Origin: Nocardioides sp. dk884
GTDB lineage: Bacteria; Actinomycetota; Actinomycetes; Propionibacteriales; Nocardioidaceae
Length of the DNA: 64,000 nucleotides
Assembly (NCBI RefSeq): GCF_009557055.1
Contig: NZ_CP045649.1
Coordinates: 2,393,501 to 2,457,500, forward strand
Direction of reading: 5' to 3'
Notes under the pieces: generated by a model
The model's input: the letters and a program-made list of their open reading frames with translations, nothing else
Told to the model about the DNA's origin: nothing
Databases searched by the model: none
Made by a program: the position numbers and the translations under genes
In this document: positions 34,048 to 42,042 of the stretch, in pieces
Position numbering within the stretch: position 1 is the first letter of the stretch
Layout of the letters: each line of letters begins with the position of its first letter

Positions 34048-34932
34048 TCAGCGCAGCTCGTCGAGCACCGCCGGCACCGCGCCCGGAAGCGCCCGTGCCA
34101 GGTAGCCGACCTGGCCCACCTCGCTCGCGAGCCGCTCCCCCGCGCGGGCGTGGAGGTAGGCACCCCAGACCGCCGACTTCGCAGGGTCCTCGCCCCGGGC
34201 GAGCAGCCCGGCCACGATGCCGGCCTGCACGTCGCCGGATCCGGAGACGCCGAGCCCGGGGCCGCCGCCCGCGACCGTCCAGGCGCGGCCGTCCGGAGCC
34301 GCCACGTGCTTGGTGGCCGCGCCGGCCAGCACGACCACGCCGCTGCTTCGCGCCAGTCCGCGCGCGGCCTCGAGGATCTCCTCGTCGCCCTCGAGCTGCT
34401 CGTGGCCGGTCATCCGGGCCAGCTCGACCGGGTTGGCTGTGACCACGGCGCGGCCCTCCAGGTGACGCAGCCCCTCCGGGTGCTCGGTGAGGTACGCCGT
34501 ACCCAGCGCGTCGAGGACCACCGGGCAGTGCACGCGCGGGAGCACCCGGGCCAGCAGCCTCGCGGCGTGGGCGGGATCGCTGAGGCCCGGTCCGGCCAGC
34601 AGCACGTCGATGGAGTCCGCGCGCTCGACCACCGGATCCGCCGCGTCCGCTCCCAGGCAGCCGTCGCCGTCCTCGGGCAGGTCCAGGACCTGTGCCTCCG
34701 GGACCGCGACGCCGAGCGCCGGGGCCACGCTCGCGACGGTGGCGATCGCGAGCTTGCCGCCCCCGGCCGCCAGCGCCGCCTCGCCGGCCAGCCGCACCGC
34801 GCCGGGGGTGGACCGGCTGCCGCCCAGGACGAGCAGCTGACCGCGGGCGCCCTTGGAGCTTCCCGGCTCGGCCAGCGGCCAGTCGCGGAGCACGGCCGGC
34901 GTCACGATCTCGGGCTCGGGGTTGGCGCTCAT
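34048..34932 (-). CDS. nnrD: ADP-dependent NAD(P)HX dehydratase (stand-alone NnrD domain)
   Basis: A 294-residue protein equal to the C-terminal kinase-like half of YjeF. Motifs: KGARGQLLVLGGSRSTPGAVRLAGEAALAAG near the start, VVLDALGTAYL, VVTANPVELARMTG and the closing PGLGVSGSGDVQAGIVAGLLARG with the catalytic Asp. It repairs hydrated NADH/NADPH using ADP. The epimerase half (NnrE) is absent here, as often in actinobacteria when split. Its ATG is 4 nt inside the end of the phosphatase gene, so they are coupled. Confidence 0.9.
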   Translation of the reverse strand: MSANPEPEIVTPAVLRDWPLAEPGSSKGARGQLLVLGGSRSTPGAVRLAGEAALAAGGGKLAIATVASVAPALGVAVPEAQVLDLPEDGDGCLGADAADPVVERADSIDVLLAGPGLSDPAHAARLLARVLPRVHCPVVLDALGTAYLTEHPEGLRHLEGRAVVTANPVELARMTGHEQLEGDEEILEAARGLARSSGVVVLAGAATKHVAAPDGRAWTVAGGGPGLGVSGSGDVQAGIVAGLLARGEDPAKSAVWGAYLHARAGERLASEVGQVGYLARALPGAVPAVLDELR

Positions 34933-35657
34933 CGCGACTCCTCCTCGGTCACGGCCGCGTCGGTGCGCTCCACGGCGCCGGTGTCGGCGAACGTCTCCAG
35001 CGCGAAGTCGTGTCCCTGGCGGCGGTAGCGGGTCATCGAGGCGTTCGGGATCTGCACCTGACGGTCGATCTCGAGCAGGTCGGGCTCGCGGATCCCCTCG
35101 AGCACGTAGCGGAAGGTCATGATCACGGCCTGGTGGCTGAACATCCAGATCCGTTCGCCGTCGTACCCGTGGCGCAGGTCGCCCAGCAGGCTGCGCACCC
35201 GCAGGGCGACGTCGGCCCAGCTCTCCCCGCTCGGCGGCTGGTAGTAGAACTTCCCGAGCCGGGTGCGTCGCGCGGCCTCCTCGGGATGCCGCGCCCGGAT
35301 CCCGCGTCCGGTGAGACCGTCGAAGACGCCGAGGTCGCGCTCGCGCAGCCGCTCGTCGAACCAGACCTCCAGACCCGCCCGGGCGGCCGCCACCTCCGCG
35401 GTCTGCGCCGCGCGACGGTACGGCGAGCTGAGCACCAGGGTCGGCCGGAGCTCCTCGGGCGCGTCGGCCATCCAGTGCCCGAGGGCCTCGGCCTGCTGGC
35501 GGCCGGTCTCGGAGAGCTCGACATCGGCGTCGCGCACCGAGAGCTCGAGCTCCTCGGCGCCCGCCGCCCGCGCCGCCTGGTCCGCCTGGTTGCCGACGCT
35601 CTCACCGTGGCGGACGAGGGTGAGCGCGTGAGGTCCGCTGGGCCATCGAGGGTGCAC
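34929..35657 (-). CDS. Histidine phosphatase family protein
   Basis: A 242-residue branch-1 histidine phosphatase if started from the GTG at 35657, which places LTLVRHGESVGNQADQ at residue 12; a longer frame reaches 35717 but would overlap the neighbouring gene. Other landmarks: VLSSPYRRAAQTAEV, the Arg/Glu of LRERDLGVFDGLTG, QPPSGESWADVALRV and the second His in WMFSHQAVIMTFR. Likely substrates are sugar phosphates or nucleotides; unknown. It shares the operon with nnrD. Confidence 0.88.
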   Translation of the reverse strand: MHPRWPSGPHALTLVRHGESVGNQADQAARAAGAEELELSVRDADVELSETGRQQAEALGHWMADAPEELRPTLVLSSPYRRAAQTAEVAAARAGLEVWFDERLRERDLGVFDGLTGRGIRARHPEEAARRTRLGKFYYQPPSGESWADVALRVRSLLGDLRHGYDGERIWMFSHQAVIMTFRYVLEGIREPDLLEIDRQVQIPNASMTRYRRQGHDFALETFADTGAVERTDAAVTEEESR

Positions 35658-35688
35658 GAGCGCCCCGTACCCCGCGCGACGCGATCCC

Positions 35689-36198
35689 TCACATGGCGGT
35701 CTGGCTGCCGATGCCACCGCGGACCGCGCGCAGGGCCACCAGGCCCATCACGAGCATCGCCACGCCGAGCACCAGGTGCAGCCAGTTGTCGGCGGAGTTC
35801 AGCGGCACGAAGTTGGCGTCGCTGTGGTGGTCGTTGACCAGGCCGTAGACCCACAGCCCCAGGTAGGCGACACCGCCGACGAGGAGGTAGGCGGCTGCAT
35901 GGATGCCGCGGCGCGACAGCGCGATGCCGGCGACGCCGAACAGCAGGTGCAGCAGGTTGTGCAGCACCGACACCTGGAAGATCCCCAGCAGCTCGGCGTC
36001 GCTGTGGTGGCCGGCGAACTCCAGGTCGCCGACGTTCGTCGTGACGCCGGGGATGAAGCCCGCCACGCCCACGACCAGGAACAGCGCCCCGGTGGCGAGC
36101 GCCATCGTTCGGGCGAGCCGGTCGCCGGTCGAGGGTCCTGCGATGCCGCGCGCGGGGCTGGGGTCGCTCGCGCCGGACGGGGTAGTCCGTTCAGTCAT
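35689..36198 (-). CDS. DUF4383 membrane protein
   Basis: A 169-residue protein with four membrane helices starting at the ATG at 36198 (GAGGAGGAG upstream). The DUF4383 pattern is visible: LATGALFLVVGVAGFIPGVT, then SVLHNLLHLLFGVAGIALSR and DNWLHLVLGVAMLVMGL with its repeated N-x-LH motif. A polar N-terminal tail (residues 1-28) precedes. The family is widespread in actinobacteria; function unknown. Single-gene unit. Confidence 0.9.
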   Translation of the reverse strand: MTERTTPSGASDPSPARGIAGPSTGDRLARTMALATGALFLVVGVAGFIPGVTTNVGDLEFAGHHSDAELLGIFQVSVLHNLLHLLFGVAGIALSRRGIHAAAYLLVGGVAYLGLWVYGLVNDHHSDANFVPLNSADNWLHLVLGVAMLVMGLVALRAVRGGIGSQTAM

Positions 36199-36220
36199 TC
36201 TCTCCTCCTCGGGTCGATGC

Positions 36221-36406
36221 CAGCGCCGGTATCCAGATCCGTGCCCAGGACTCGCCTCGACCCGCGCGACCAGCAGCACCGCCACCCGCGAGACCCGGAC
36301 CGGCTGCGACGTGCGCCGCGGTGCCGTGAGCTGGTTCCGTGTGCAGATCAAGCCCGGAGACGGGTTCGCGACGACCCGCAGCACCCGCCTGCGCGTCACG
36401 CGCTGA
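36221..36406 (+). other. Coding-like remnant without a start
   Basis: Between the DUF4383 and DUF4193 genes, 62 codons on the plus strand end at a TGA at 36406. About the last 45 have almost only G or C in third positions and read like the end of a beta-rich protein (GAVSWFRVQIKPGDGFATTR, then LRVTR). There is no start codon with a ribosome site, and no known family. It may be the tail of a deleted gene. The rest of this 355-nt gap shows nothing more. Confidence 0.2.
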
Positions 36407-36553
36407 CCCGCGCCGGGTCCCCGGAGCGCCACTTCTCGGGGCCCGGCGTGAGGTACGCCATGTGTGGGGGCGTCAGGCACCATGGGCTGTCCAGGTGGAT
36501 GTAGGTCCTGCCGTATCGTGCGGCGCTCCGCTGCTCACGAGGAGGTGGTCGCT

Positions 36554-36844
36554 GTGGCGACCGATTACGACGCACCACGCAACCGGCCCGAGGACGAGCC
36601 GGAGGCCGATTCCATCGAGGCCCTCCGGGGCAATCCGACCGAGAAGCAGTCGCCCAAGGTCGATGTCGACGAGGACACCGAGGGCGACTCCTTCGAGCTG
36701 CCCGGCGCCGACCTGTCCCACGAGGAACTCCACATCGTGGTGACTCCCCGTCAGGACGACGAGTTCATGTGCTCGCGCTGCTTCCTGCTCCACGGCCCCT
36801 CGATGCGGGTGCCGGGCACCGACCACTGCCGCGACTGCGACTGA
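36554..36844 (+). CDS. DUF4193 zinc-ribbon protein
   Basis: A 96-residue acidic protein from a GTG with GAGGAGG eight bases before it. The start VATDYDAPRNRPEDE and SFELPGADLSHEEL, then EFMCSRCFLLHG and HCRDCD are the signature of DUF4193, with two CxxC pairs able to hold zinc. It is near-universal in actinobacteria and of unknown function. A frame upstream of the GTG is ignored. A hairpin-forming stretch at about 36862-36890 could end transcription. Confidence 0.93.
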   Translation: MATDYDAPRNRPEDEPEADSIEALRGNPTEKQSPKVDVDEDTEGDSFELPGADLSHEELHIVVTPRQDDEFMCSRCFLLHGPSMRVPGTDHCRDCD

Positions 36845-36898
36845 GTCGAGCCCCCCGGGCCCGCTCCCTGCCACAGGGGTAGGAGCGAGCCTCTGAGT

Positions 36899-36973
36899 CC
36901 CGGGAGGTAGTCCGTGACGTAGGAGCCTGTGCAGGAGTCCTCCACAGGCCCGTACGACACGGACTACCCCGGG
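36899..36973. repeat. Long two-tier palindrome (possible mobile repeat or regulatory hairpin)
   Basis: An 18-nt arm (36899-36916) pairs with a 16-nt arm (36958-36973) with only a two-base bulge. Inside it a second 7-bp pair, GCCTGTG (36925-36931) and CACAGGC (36943-36949), encloses a loop containing AGGAGTCCT. The whole 75-nt fold is far longer than the terminators elsewhere in this window and has no T tract. It lies 90 nt before the PIG-L gene. REP/MITE-like element, bidirectional attenuator or protein-binding cruciform are all possible. Confidence 0.65.
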
Positions 36974-37064
36974 CTCCCCCTCCATCGGGCCGGCGGGCCC
37001 ACCCGAGCAACGGATCCACGCCCTCGGGGGTGGGCACGGCCGCGCCGCCCTGTGACAGTGGGGC

Positions 37065-37820
37065 ATGTCCAGCGACGACCCCCGTCCCGCTCCTCTCGCG
37101 CCCGTCACCGACGACTGGGATCGGGCGCTGTGCGTCGTGGCGCACCCCGACGACCTCGAGTTCGGCGCGGCAGCCGCCGTCGCGCGGTGGACCGGCCAGG
37201 GCAAGCAGGTCACCTACTGCATGGTGACCAGCGGCGAGGCCGGCATCGACGGGCTGCACCCCGACGAGTGCCGCGGGCTGCGGGAGGCCGAGCAGGTCGA
37301 GTCCGCCCGCCTCGTCGGCGTCGAGGTCGTGGACTTCCTCGGCCTGCCCGACGGCATCCTTGAGTACGGCGTACCGCTTCGCCGCGCCATCGCCGGCGCC
37401 GTGCGGCGTCACCGCCCGGAGATCGTCGTCACCAACAACTTCCGCGACACCTGGGGCGGGCGCAATCTCAACCAGGCCGACCACATCGCGGTGGGCCGCG
37501 CCACCCTGGACGCCGTGCGCGACGCCGGCAACCGCTGGGTGTTCCCCGAGCAGCTCACCGACGGGGTGGAGCCGTGGGGCGGCGTCCGCGAGGTCTGGGC
37601 CGCCGGGTCCCCGCAGGCGACCCACGCCGTCGACACCACCGCGACCTTCGACGCGGGCGTGGCCTCGCTCGAGGCGCACGCGGCGTACATCGACGGCCTG
37701 GGCTGGGAGGACTGGGACGCCCGCGAGTTCCTCGAGGGAGCCTCCCGCGGCGCCGGCCAGCGCCTCGGCACCAGGTTCGCGAGCGCCTTCGAGGTCTTCC
37801 CGATGGGTTGGGGCGACTGA
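37065..37820 (+). CDS. PIG-L family deacetylase
   Basis: A 251-residue enzyme. Zinc motif AHPDD at residues 26-30, TSGEAGIDG, ECRGLREAEQVESARLVGV and the late His of LNQADHIAVGRATLDAV are all family landmarks. Such enzymes remove an acetyl group from N-acetylglucosamine derivatives; MshB and Mca in mycothiol metabolism belong here. The central TNNFRDTWGGRNLNQADH resembles the group close to GlcNAc-PI/LmbE rather than MshB. Substrate unknown. Single-gene unit after the palindrome. Confidence 0.9.
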   Translation: MSSDDPRPAPLAPVTDDWDRALCVVAHPDDLEFGAAAAVARWTGQGKQVTYCMVTSGEAGIDGLHPDECRGLREAEQVESARLVGVEVVDFLGLPDGILEYGVPLRRAIAGAVRRHRPEIVVTNNFRDTWGGRNLNQADHIAVGRATLDAVRDAGNRWVFPEQLTDGVEPWGGVREVWAAGSPQATHAVDTTATFDAGVASLEAHAAYIDGLGWEDWDAREFLEGASRGAGQRLGTRFASAFEVFPMGWGD

Positions 37821-37836
37821 GCGAGCTCGACCGAGC

Positions 37837-38061
37837 TCACTCCCGCGGTCGCACGTGCTCCGCGCGCACCCAGCCGTGGGCCAGCTCCCAGGCGCGCACG
37901 CCGCCCCCGGAGGCCCACACGACCAGTGCCTCCCAGTGGCCCTGGACGCGGCGCCACTCCAGGATCAGCCCGGGGCTGCGCTCCTGCCAGCGTCCGGTGC
38001 GGCAGACCCAGACGTGCCGCGGCACGTCGTGTCCCTGGAGCCCCGTGACCTGATCTCGCAC
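37837..38061 (-). CDS. Small SOS-regulated orphan protein
   Basis: A 74-residue protein from a GTG at 38061. It is rich in Trp (seven) and Arg, with short beta-like strands (HVWVCRTGRWQERSPGLILEW, HWEALVVWASGGG). No family recognised. A TAGTCT -10 lies 6 nt before the GTG, so the mRNA should be leaderless, and a LexA-like palindrome abuts that -10. Expression on DNA damage is therefore predicted. The two Cys/Trp-rich strands could be a nucleic-acid-binding or protein-interaction module, but that is speculation. Confidence 0.6.
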   Translation of the reverse strand: MRDQVTGLQGHDVPRHVWVCRTGRWQERSPGLILEWRRVQGHWEALVVWASGGGVRAWELAHGWVRAEHVRPRE

Positions 38062-38072
38062 CCCATCAGACT

Positions 38073-38086
38073 AGAACATCTGTTCG
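38073..38086 (-). promoter_or_regulatory. LexA (SOS) box over the promoter of the 74-aa gene
   Basis: GAACATCTGTTC is a perfect 4+4 palindrome of the actinobacterial SOS box (CGAAC-N4-GTTCG), with one outer position differing (A for C). It overlaps the spacer of the TAGTCT promoter, so bound LexA would block transcription. The recA box has the same position relative to its -10. Confidence 0.75.
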
Positions 38087-38133
38087 AAGTTGCGCCAGGG
38101 GGTGCCCCCGAACGACCGCGAGCTCCGCGCGCC

Positions 38134-39231
38134 TCAGTCCTCGTGGTCGGCGGCGAGATCCTCGTCGTGGGTGCCCGGGCGCGGCGCCCACGGCCGCTCC
38201 CGGGAGGCCCGGACGACGACCAGTCGGTCCCCGCGTGCGAGCAGCGAGACCACCGGGTCGAAGTAGCGGTAGACCTTCTCGTCGCGCACCACCGCGATCA
38301 CCTGGTCGGGCAGCGACTGGGGCGGGCGGCCGACCTCGGTCACCAGCAGCTCGCGCTCGGCGACCTCCAGCCCGTGGCCGTAGGTGAGCAGGTCCTCCAT
38401 CACCGACCCGAGCGTCGGCGACAGCGAGGAGAGGCCCAGCAGGCGGCCCACGGCGTCGGAGGAGGTGATCACCGAGTTGGCACCGGACTGCTTCATCAGC
38501 GGGGCGTTCTCCTGCTCGCGCACCGAGGCGACGATCCAGGCGTCCGGGTTCAGCTGGCGCACGGTCAGGGTGGCCAGCACGTTGGAGGCGTCGGAGTCGG
38601 TGGTGATGATGATCTGGTCGGCCTCCCCCACCCCGGCGCGGCGCAGCACGTTGCGGCGCGTGGCATCGCCGGTGACGACCGCCAGCCCGTCGGCGTGCGC
38701 GTCCTGCAGCGCGGTGCCGCTGGGGTCGACGACGACCACGGCCTCGCGGTTCAGTCCGTTGCGGACCAGGGTGTCGACGGCGCTGCGGCCCTTGGTGCCG
38801 TATCCGACGACCACGACGTGGTGACCCATGTGCTTCCTCCAACGAGCCACCCGGAACATCTCCCGGCCCTGCGAGGCGAGCACCTCGAGGGTGGTCCCGA
38901 TGAGGAGGACCAGGAAGGCGATACGGGCGGGGGTGATGACGAACGCGTTGATCGTGCGGGCGGCGGGGCTCACGGGAGCGATGTCGCCGTAGCCGGTCGT
39001 GCTCAGCGTGACGGTCGTGTAGTAGATCGCGTCCAGCAGGTCGATCTTGCCGGTCGGGTCGTTGCCGTCGACGTAGCCGCCGCGGTCGAAGTACACCAGC
39101 ATGACCGTGCCGACCAGGATGGCGAGCGCCGCGAGCAGCCGCCGGCCGAGCTCCCACCACGGCGAGCGCACCCGCTCGGGCAGGGACACGTCACCGCGGC
39201 CCTCCTGGGCAGGGTCGGGAGGGGCAGGCAC
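38134..39231 (-). CDS. Potassium channel with RCK/TrkA domains
   Basis: A 365-residue protein. Two membrane helices (about 25-45 and 95-115) flank the pore loop LLDAIYYTTVTLSTTGYGDIAP; TTGYGD is the potassium filter. The cytoplasmic part is an RCK-N NAD-binding domain (HHVVVVGYGTKGRSAVDTLV, TGDATRRNVLRRAG, IITTDSDASNV) and an RCK-C domain. It is a ligand-gated channel of the Kch/MthK type. A short disordered acidic tail ends the protein. It lies next to the YihY gene on the same strand with a 9-nt gap, so co-transcription is likely. Confidence 0.92.
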   Translation of the reverse strand: MPAPPDPAQEGRGDVSLPERVRSPWWELGRRLLAALAILVGTVMLVYFDRGGYVDGNDPTGKIDLLDAIYYTTVTLSTTGYGDIAPVSPAARTINAFVITPARIAFLVLLIGTTLEVLASQGREMFRVARWRKHMGHHVVVVGYGTKGRSAVDTLVRNGLNREAVVVVDPSGTALQDAHADGLAVVTGDATRRNVLRRAGVGEADQIIITTDSDASNVLATLTVRQLNPDAWIVASVREQENAPLMKQSGANSVITSSDAVGRLLGLSSLSPTLGSVMEDLLTYGHGLEVAERELLVTEVGRPPQSLPDQVIAVVRDEKVYRYFDPVVSLLARGDRLVVVRASRERPWAPRPGTHDEDLAADHED

Positions 39232-39240
39232 GCCCCGAAT

Positions 39241-40278
39241 CTAGTCGACTCCCGGCCCGACCGGGGGCCGGTCCCGTCCGGAACCGCTCACCGACCCGCT
39301 CACGACCTGCTCACGACCCGGGGCGCGCCCGCCCAGCTGACGCAGGCGCTGCACCAGCTCGCGGCGGGCCCGGGAGGTGGAGGACTGGGCGAAGACCTCG
39401 TCGAACGCCGCGTTGACGGCCGCACCGATCAGCACCGCGATCGCCACGACGTAGAGCCACAGCAGCACCGCGATCGGTGCGGCCAAGGGCCCGTAGATCG
39501 AGCGCGAGTCGGCGGCGGTCGCGGTGAGCACCCAGCGCAGCACGTAGGAGCCGACCACCCAGGCGAACAGGGAGAACGTCGCGCCCGGGAGGTTGAAGCG
39601 CCAGCTGGTCCGCACCGGCACCGACACGTGGTAGAGCGTGGCCAGGAAGCAGATGCAGACCAGCACGACCACCGGCCAGTAGAAGCCGAGCACGAAGTCG
39701 AAGCCCTCGGGCAGCCAGTCGCGCAGCAGCGCGGGGCCCAGGACCATCAGCGGCACCGCGATGACGCCGGTGATCAGCGCCATCACGTAGAGCACGAACG
39801 ACAGCGCCCGGGTGCGGACGATCCCGCGGGAGCCACCCAGCCCGTGCATGATCGTGATGGTGTCGACGAAGACGTTGAGCGCCCGCGATCCCGACCACAG
39901 TGCGAGCACGAAGCCCAGCGAGATCACGTCGAAGCGCCCGCCCTCGAGCACGTCGTCCATCGTCTTCGTGATCACCTCGTCCACCGCCCTCTCGGTCAGG
40001 AACCGCGAGGACAGCTCGATCACCGCCTCCTGCACGTCCTCCACCTGGGCTCGGGAGAACCGGCCGGTGACGTAGCCGATCGCGCCGGTCAGCGCGAAGA
40101 TCAGCGGCGGCACCGACAGCACCGCGAAGAACGCGCCCTCCGCCGCCAGCCCGGTGACCCGGTGCCGCAGGCACGAGCCGACGGTGGTGACGACCAGGCG
40201 CCACAGGGTGTGGCGCGCCTGCCTCAGCCAGGCAGCCGTCGCGGCCCCGGCCGCAGCGTGCCAGGTGTGCGAGGCCAT
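39241..40278 (-). CDS. YihY/virulence factor BrkB family membrane protein
   Basis: A 345-residue protein with six membrane helices after a helical N-terminus. Family landmarks: LAAEGAFFAVLSVPPLIFALTGAIGYV, LGFVLALWSGSRALNVFVDTIT, then WRFNLPGATFSLFAWVVGSYVLRWV and IYGPLAAPIAVLLWLYVVAIAVLIGAAVNAAF. The C-terminal 50 residues are polar and Arg/Gly-rich. Once named ribonuclease BN by mistake; function unknown. Its ATG is only 18 bp from the divergent AidB-like gene, so the mRNA starts nearly at the ATG (leaderless). Confidence 0.92.
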   Translation of the reverse strand: MASHTWHAAAGAATAAWLRQARHTLWRLVVTTVGSCLRHRVTGLAAEGAFFAVLSVPPLIFALTGAIGYVTGRFSRAQVEDVQEAVIELSSRFLTERAVDEVITKTMDDVLEGGRFDVISLGFVLALWSGSRALNVFVDTITIMHGLGGSRGIVRTRALSFVLYVMALITGVIAVPLMVLGPALLRDWLPEGFDFVLGFYWPVVVLVCICFLATLYHVSVPVRTSWRFNLPGATFSLFAWVVGSYVLRWVLTATAADSRSIYGPLAAPIAVLLWLYVVAIAVLIGAAVNAAFDEVFAQSSTSRARRELVQRLRQLGGRAPGREQVVSGSVSGSGRDRPPVGPGVD

Positions 40279-40284
40279 GGGACT

Positions 40285-40291
40285 TACCGTA
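40285..40291. promoter_or_regulatory. Shared bidirectional -10 element (TACCGTA)
   Basis: The divergent ATGs at 40278 and 40297 are 18 bp apart. Reading right, TACCGT is 6 nt before ATG; reading left, TACGGT is 7 nt before ATG. Both fit TAnnnT and overlap by six bases, so one 7-bp site would serve two leaderless promoters in turn. The -35 regions would lie inside the opposite gene. Inferred from spacing only. Confidence 0.6.
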
Positions 40292-40296
40292 ACCAC

Positions 40297-41964
40297 ATGG
40301 AGACCTCCCACTCGCGATCTGCGATCCGCGTCGTCACCAACCAGGCGCCCCCGCTCGTGGGCCACAACGTGGTGACAACCGACCTCGCGCTCAGCGAGGC
40401 CGTCGTGCGCCACGCCGGCGCCGAGGTGCTGGAGGACCTGGTGCCGCTCGGGGCCGACGCCGGTAGCGCGGAGGCGCGCGAGCACGGCCAGCTGGCCAAC
40501 GAGCACCCGCCACGGCTCACGGCGTACGACCGCTACGGCCACCGGGTCGACGAGGTGGCCTTCCACCCCTCCTGGCACTGGCTGATGGAGCGTGCGGTCG
40601 GTCACGGCCTCGGCGCCACCGCCTGGGAGCAGCAGGAGGACGGCGACGCGCACGCCCACGTGCGCCGGGCGGCCGGGTTCATGGCCTGGTCGCACACCGA
40701 GCCGGGCCACGGCTGCCCGGTCTCGATGACGTACGCCGCGGTGCCGGCGCTGCGCACCGACCCGGCGCTGGCCGCGGAGTGGACACCGCTGCTGGCCTCG
40801 CGGATCTACGACCCCGGGGTGCGCCGGCCCGAGGACAAGCTCGGCGCGCTCGCCGGGATGGGGATGACCGAGAAGCAGGGCGGCTCCGACGTCCGCAGCA
40901 ATCGCACCGAGGCCCGCCCGACCGGCGGCGCGGGCACCTACACGCTGCACGGGCACAAGTGGTTCACCTCGGCGCCGATGAACGACGTCTTCCTCATGCT
41001 CGCCCAGGCGCCGGGCGGGCTCAGCTGCTTCGTCGTGCCGCGAGTGCTCCCCGACGGCGCCCGCAACCAGCTCGACGTGGTGCGGTTGAAGGACAAGCTC
41101 GGCAACCGCTCCAACGCCTCCGCCGAGCTCGAGCTCGACGGCACCGTCGCGGTCCGGCTCGGAGAGGAGGGCCGCGGCGTCCGCACGATCATCGAGATGG
41201 TCGCCGCCACCCGCCTGGACTGCGTGCTCGGCTCCACCTCCCTCATGCGCCGCGCGGTCTCCGAGGCCGCCTGGCACGCCGCGCACCGCTCGGCCTTCGG
41301 CACGCGACTGCTCGACCAGCCGCTGATGCGCAACGTCGTCGCCGACCTCGCCGTCGAGACCGAGGCGGCCACGGCGCTCGCCATCCGGCTCGCGGCGGCC
41401 GTCGACGACCTCGCCGACCCGCACGAGGCCGCGCTGCGCCGCATCGCGCTCCCGCTGGCGAAGTTCTGGGTCTGCAAGCGCACCCCCGCCGTGGTGGCCG
41501 AGGCGCTGGAGTGCCTGGGCGGCAACGGCTACGTCGAGGAGTCGGTGCTGCCGCTGCTGTTCCGCGAGTCCCCGCTCAACTCGGTGTGGGAGGGCTCGGG
41601 CAACGTCAACGCCCTCGACGTGCTGCGCGCCATCACCCGGGAGCCGGAGGCGCTGAACGCCTGGATCACCGAGGTCGGCCGCGCCCGCGGCGGCGACGCC
41701 CGCCTCGACCGGGCCGTCGACGACACCCTCGCGCTGCTGGGGGCGCTGATGGCCGACGCCGCGCAGCTGGAGGTCGGGGCCCGCCGCCTCGCCGGCCGGA
41801 TGGCCGCGGTGCTCCAGGGCTCGCTGCTGGTCCGCTTCGCCCCGCCGGAGGTCGCCGACGCGTTCTGCGCCTCCCGCCTCGGCACGTCGTACGACGGGAC
41901 GTTCGGCACGCTCGAGGGCGGCGACCTGCGCGCCCTGGTCGCGCGCGCGACGCCGCGCGTCTGA
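40297..41964 (+). CDS. AidB-like acyl-CoA dehydrogenase family protein
   Basis: A 555-residue flavoprotein, close to the length of E. coli AidB. AidB-specific signatures run along it: TNQAPPLVGHNVVTTDLAL at the start, FHPSWHWLMERA, LAGMGMTEKQGGSDVRSN, LSCFVVPRVLPDGARN, VRLKDKLGNRSNASAE and LGGNGYVEESVLPLLFRESPLNSVWEGSGN. In E. coli AidB binds DNA and FAD and is part of the adaptive response to alkylation. In actinobacteria the physiological substrate is unknown. Start is fixed by the -10 box 6 nt upstream and the conserved N-terminus. Confidence 0.92.
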   Translation: METSHSRSAIRVVTNQAPPLVGHNVVTTDLALSEAVVRHAGAEVLEDLVPLGADAGSAEAREHGQLANEHPPRLTAYDRYGHRVDEVAFHPSWHWLMERAVGHGLGATAWEQQEDGDAHAHVRRAAGFMAWSHTEPGHGCPVSMTYAAVPALRTDPALAAEWTPLLASRIYDPGVRRPEDKLGALAGMGMTEKQGGSDVRSNRTEARPTGGAGTYTLHGHKWFTSAPMNDVFLMLAQAPGGLSCFVVPRVLPDGARNQLDVVRLKDKLGNRSNASAELELDGTVAVRLGEEGRGVRTIIEMVAATRLDCVLGSTSLMRRAVSEAAWHAAHRSAFGTRLLDQPLMRNVVADLAVETEAATALAIRLAAAVDDLADPHEAALRRIALPLAKFWVCKRTPAVVAEALECLGGNGYVEESVLPLLFRESPLNSVWEGSGNVNALDVLRAITREPEALNAWITEVGRARGGDARLDRAVDDTLALLGALMADAAQLEVGARRLAGRMAAVLQGSLLVRFAPPEVADAFCASRLGTSYDGTFGTLEGGDLRALVARATPRV

Positions 41965-42042
41965 GGCGGCCACCCGCCGTTTCCGGGCGGCGCGCGCGGG
42001 TAAGGGACTGTGACGCAGCCCACACATGCCCGGAGGTGCCCC

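Noticed and set aside
37360..41964. A very long plus-strand open frame (over 1,500 codons) across this stretch
   Set aside because: Its left two-thirds run antisense to clear genes (potassium channel, YihY) or out of frame in PIG-L, with low-complexity Arg/His/Asp-rich sequence; only the part from 40297 (AidB-like) has family motifs.
41965..42042. Weak GC hairpin after the AidB-like gene as a terminator
   Set aside because: Only a 5-bp stem, so not listed as a feature.
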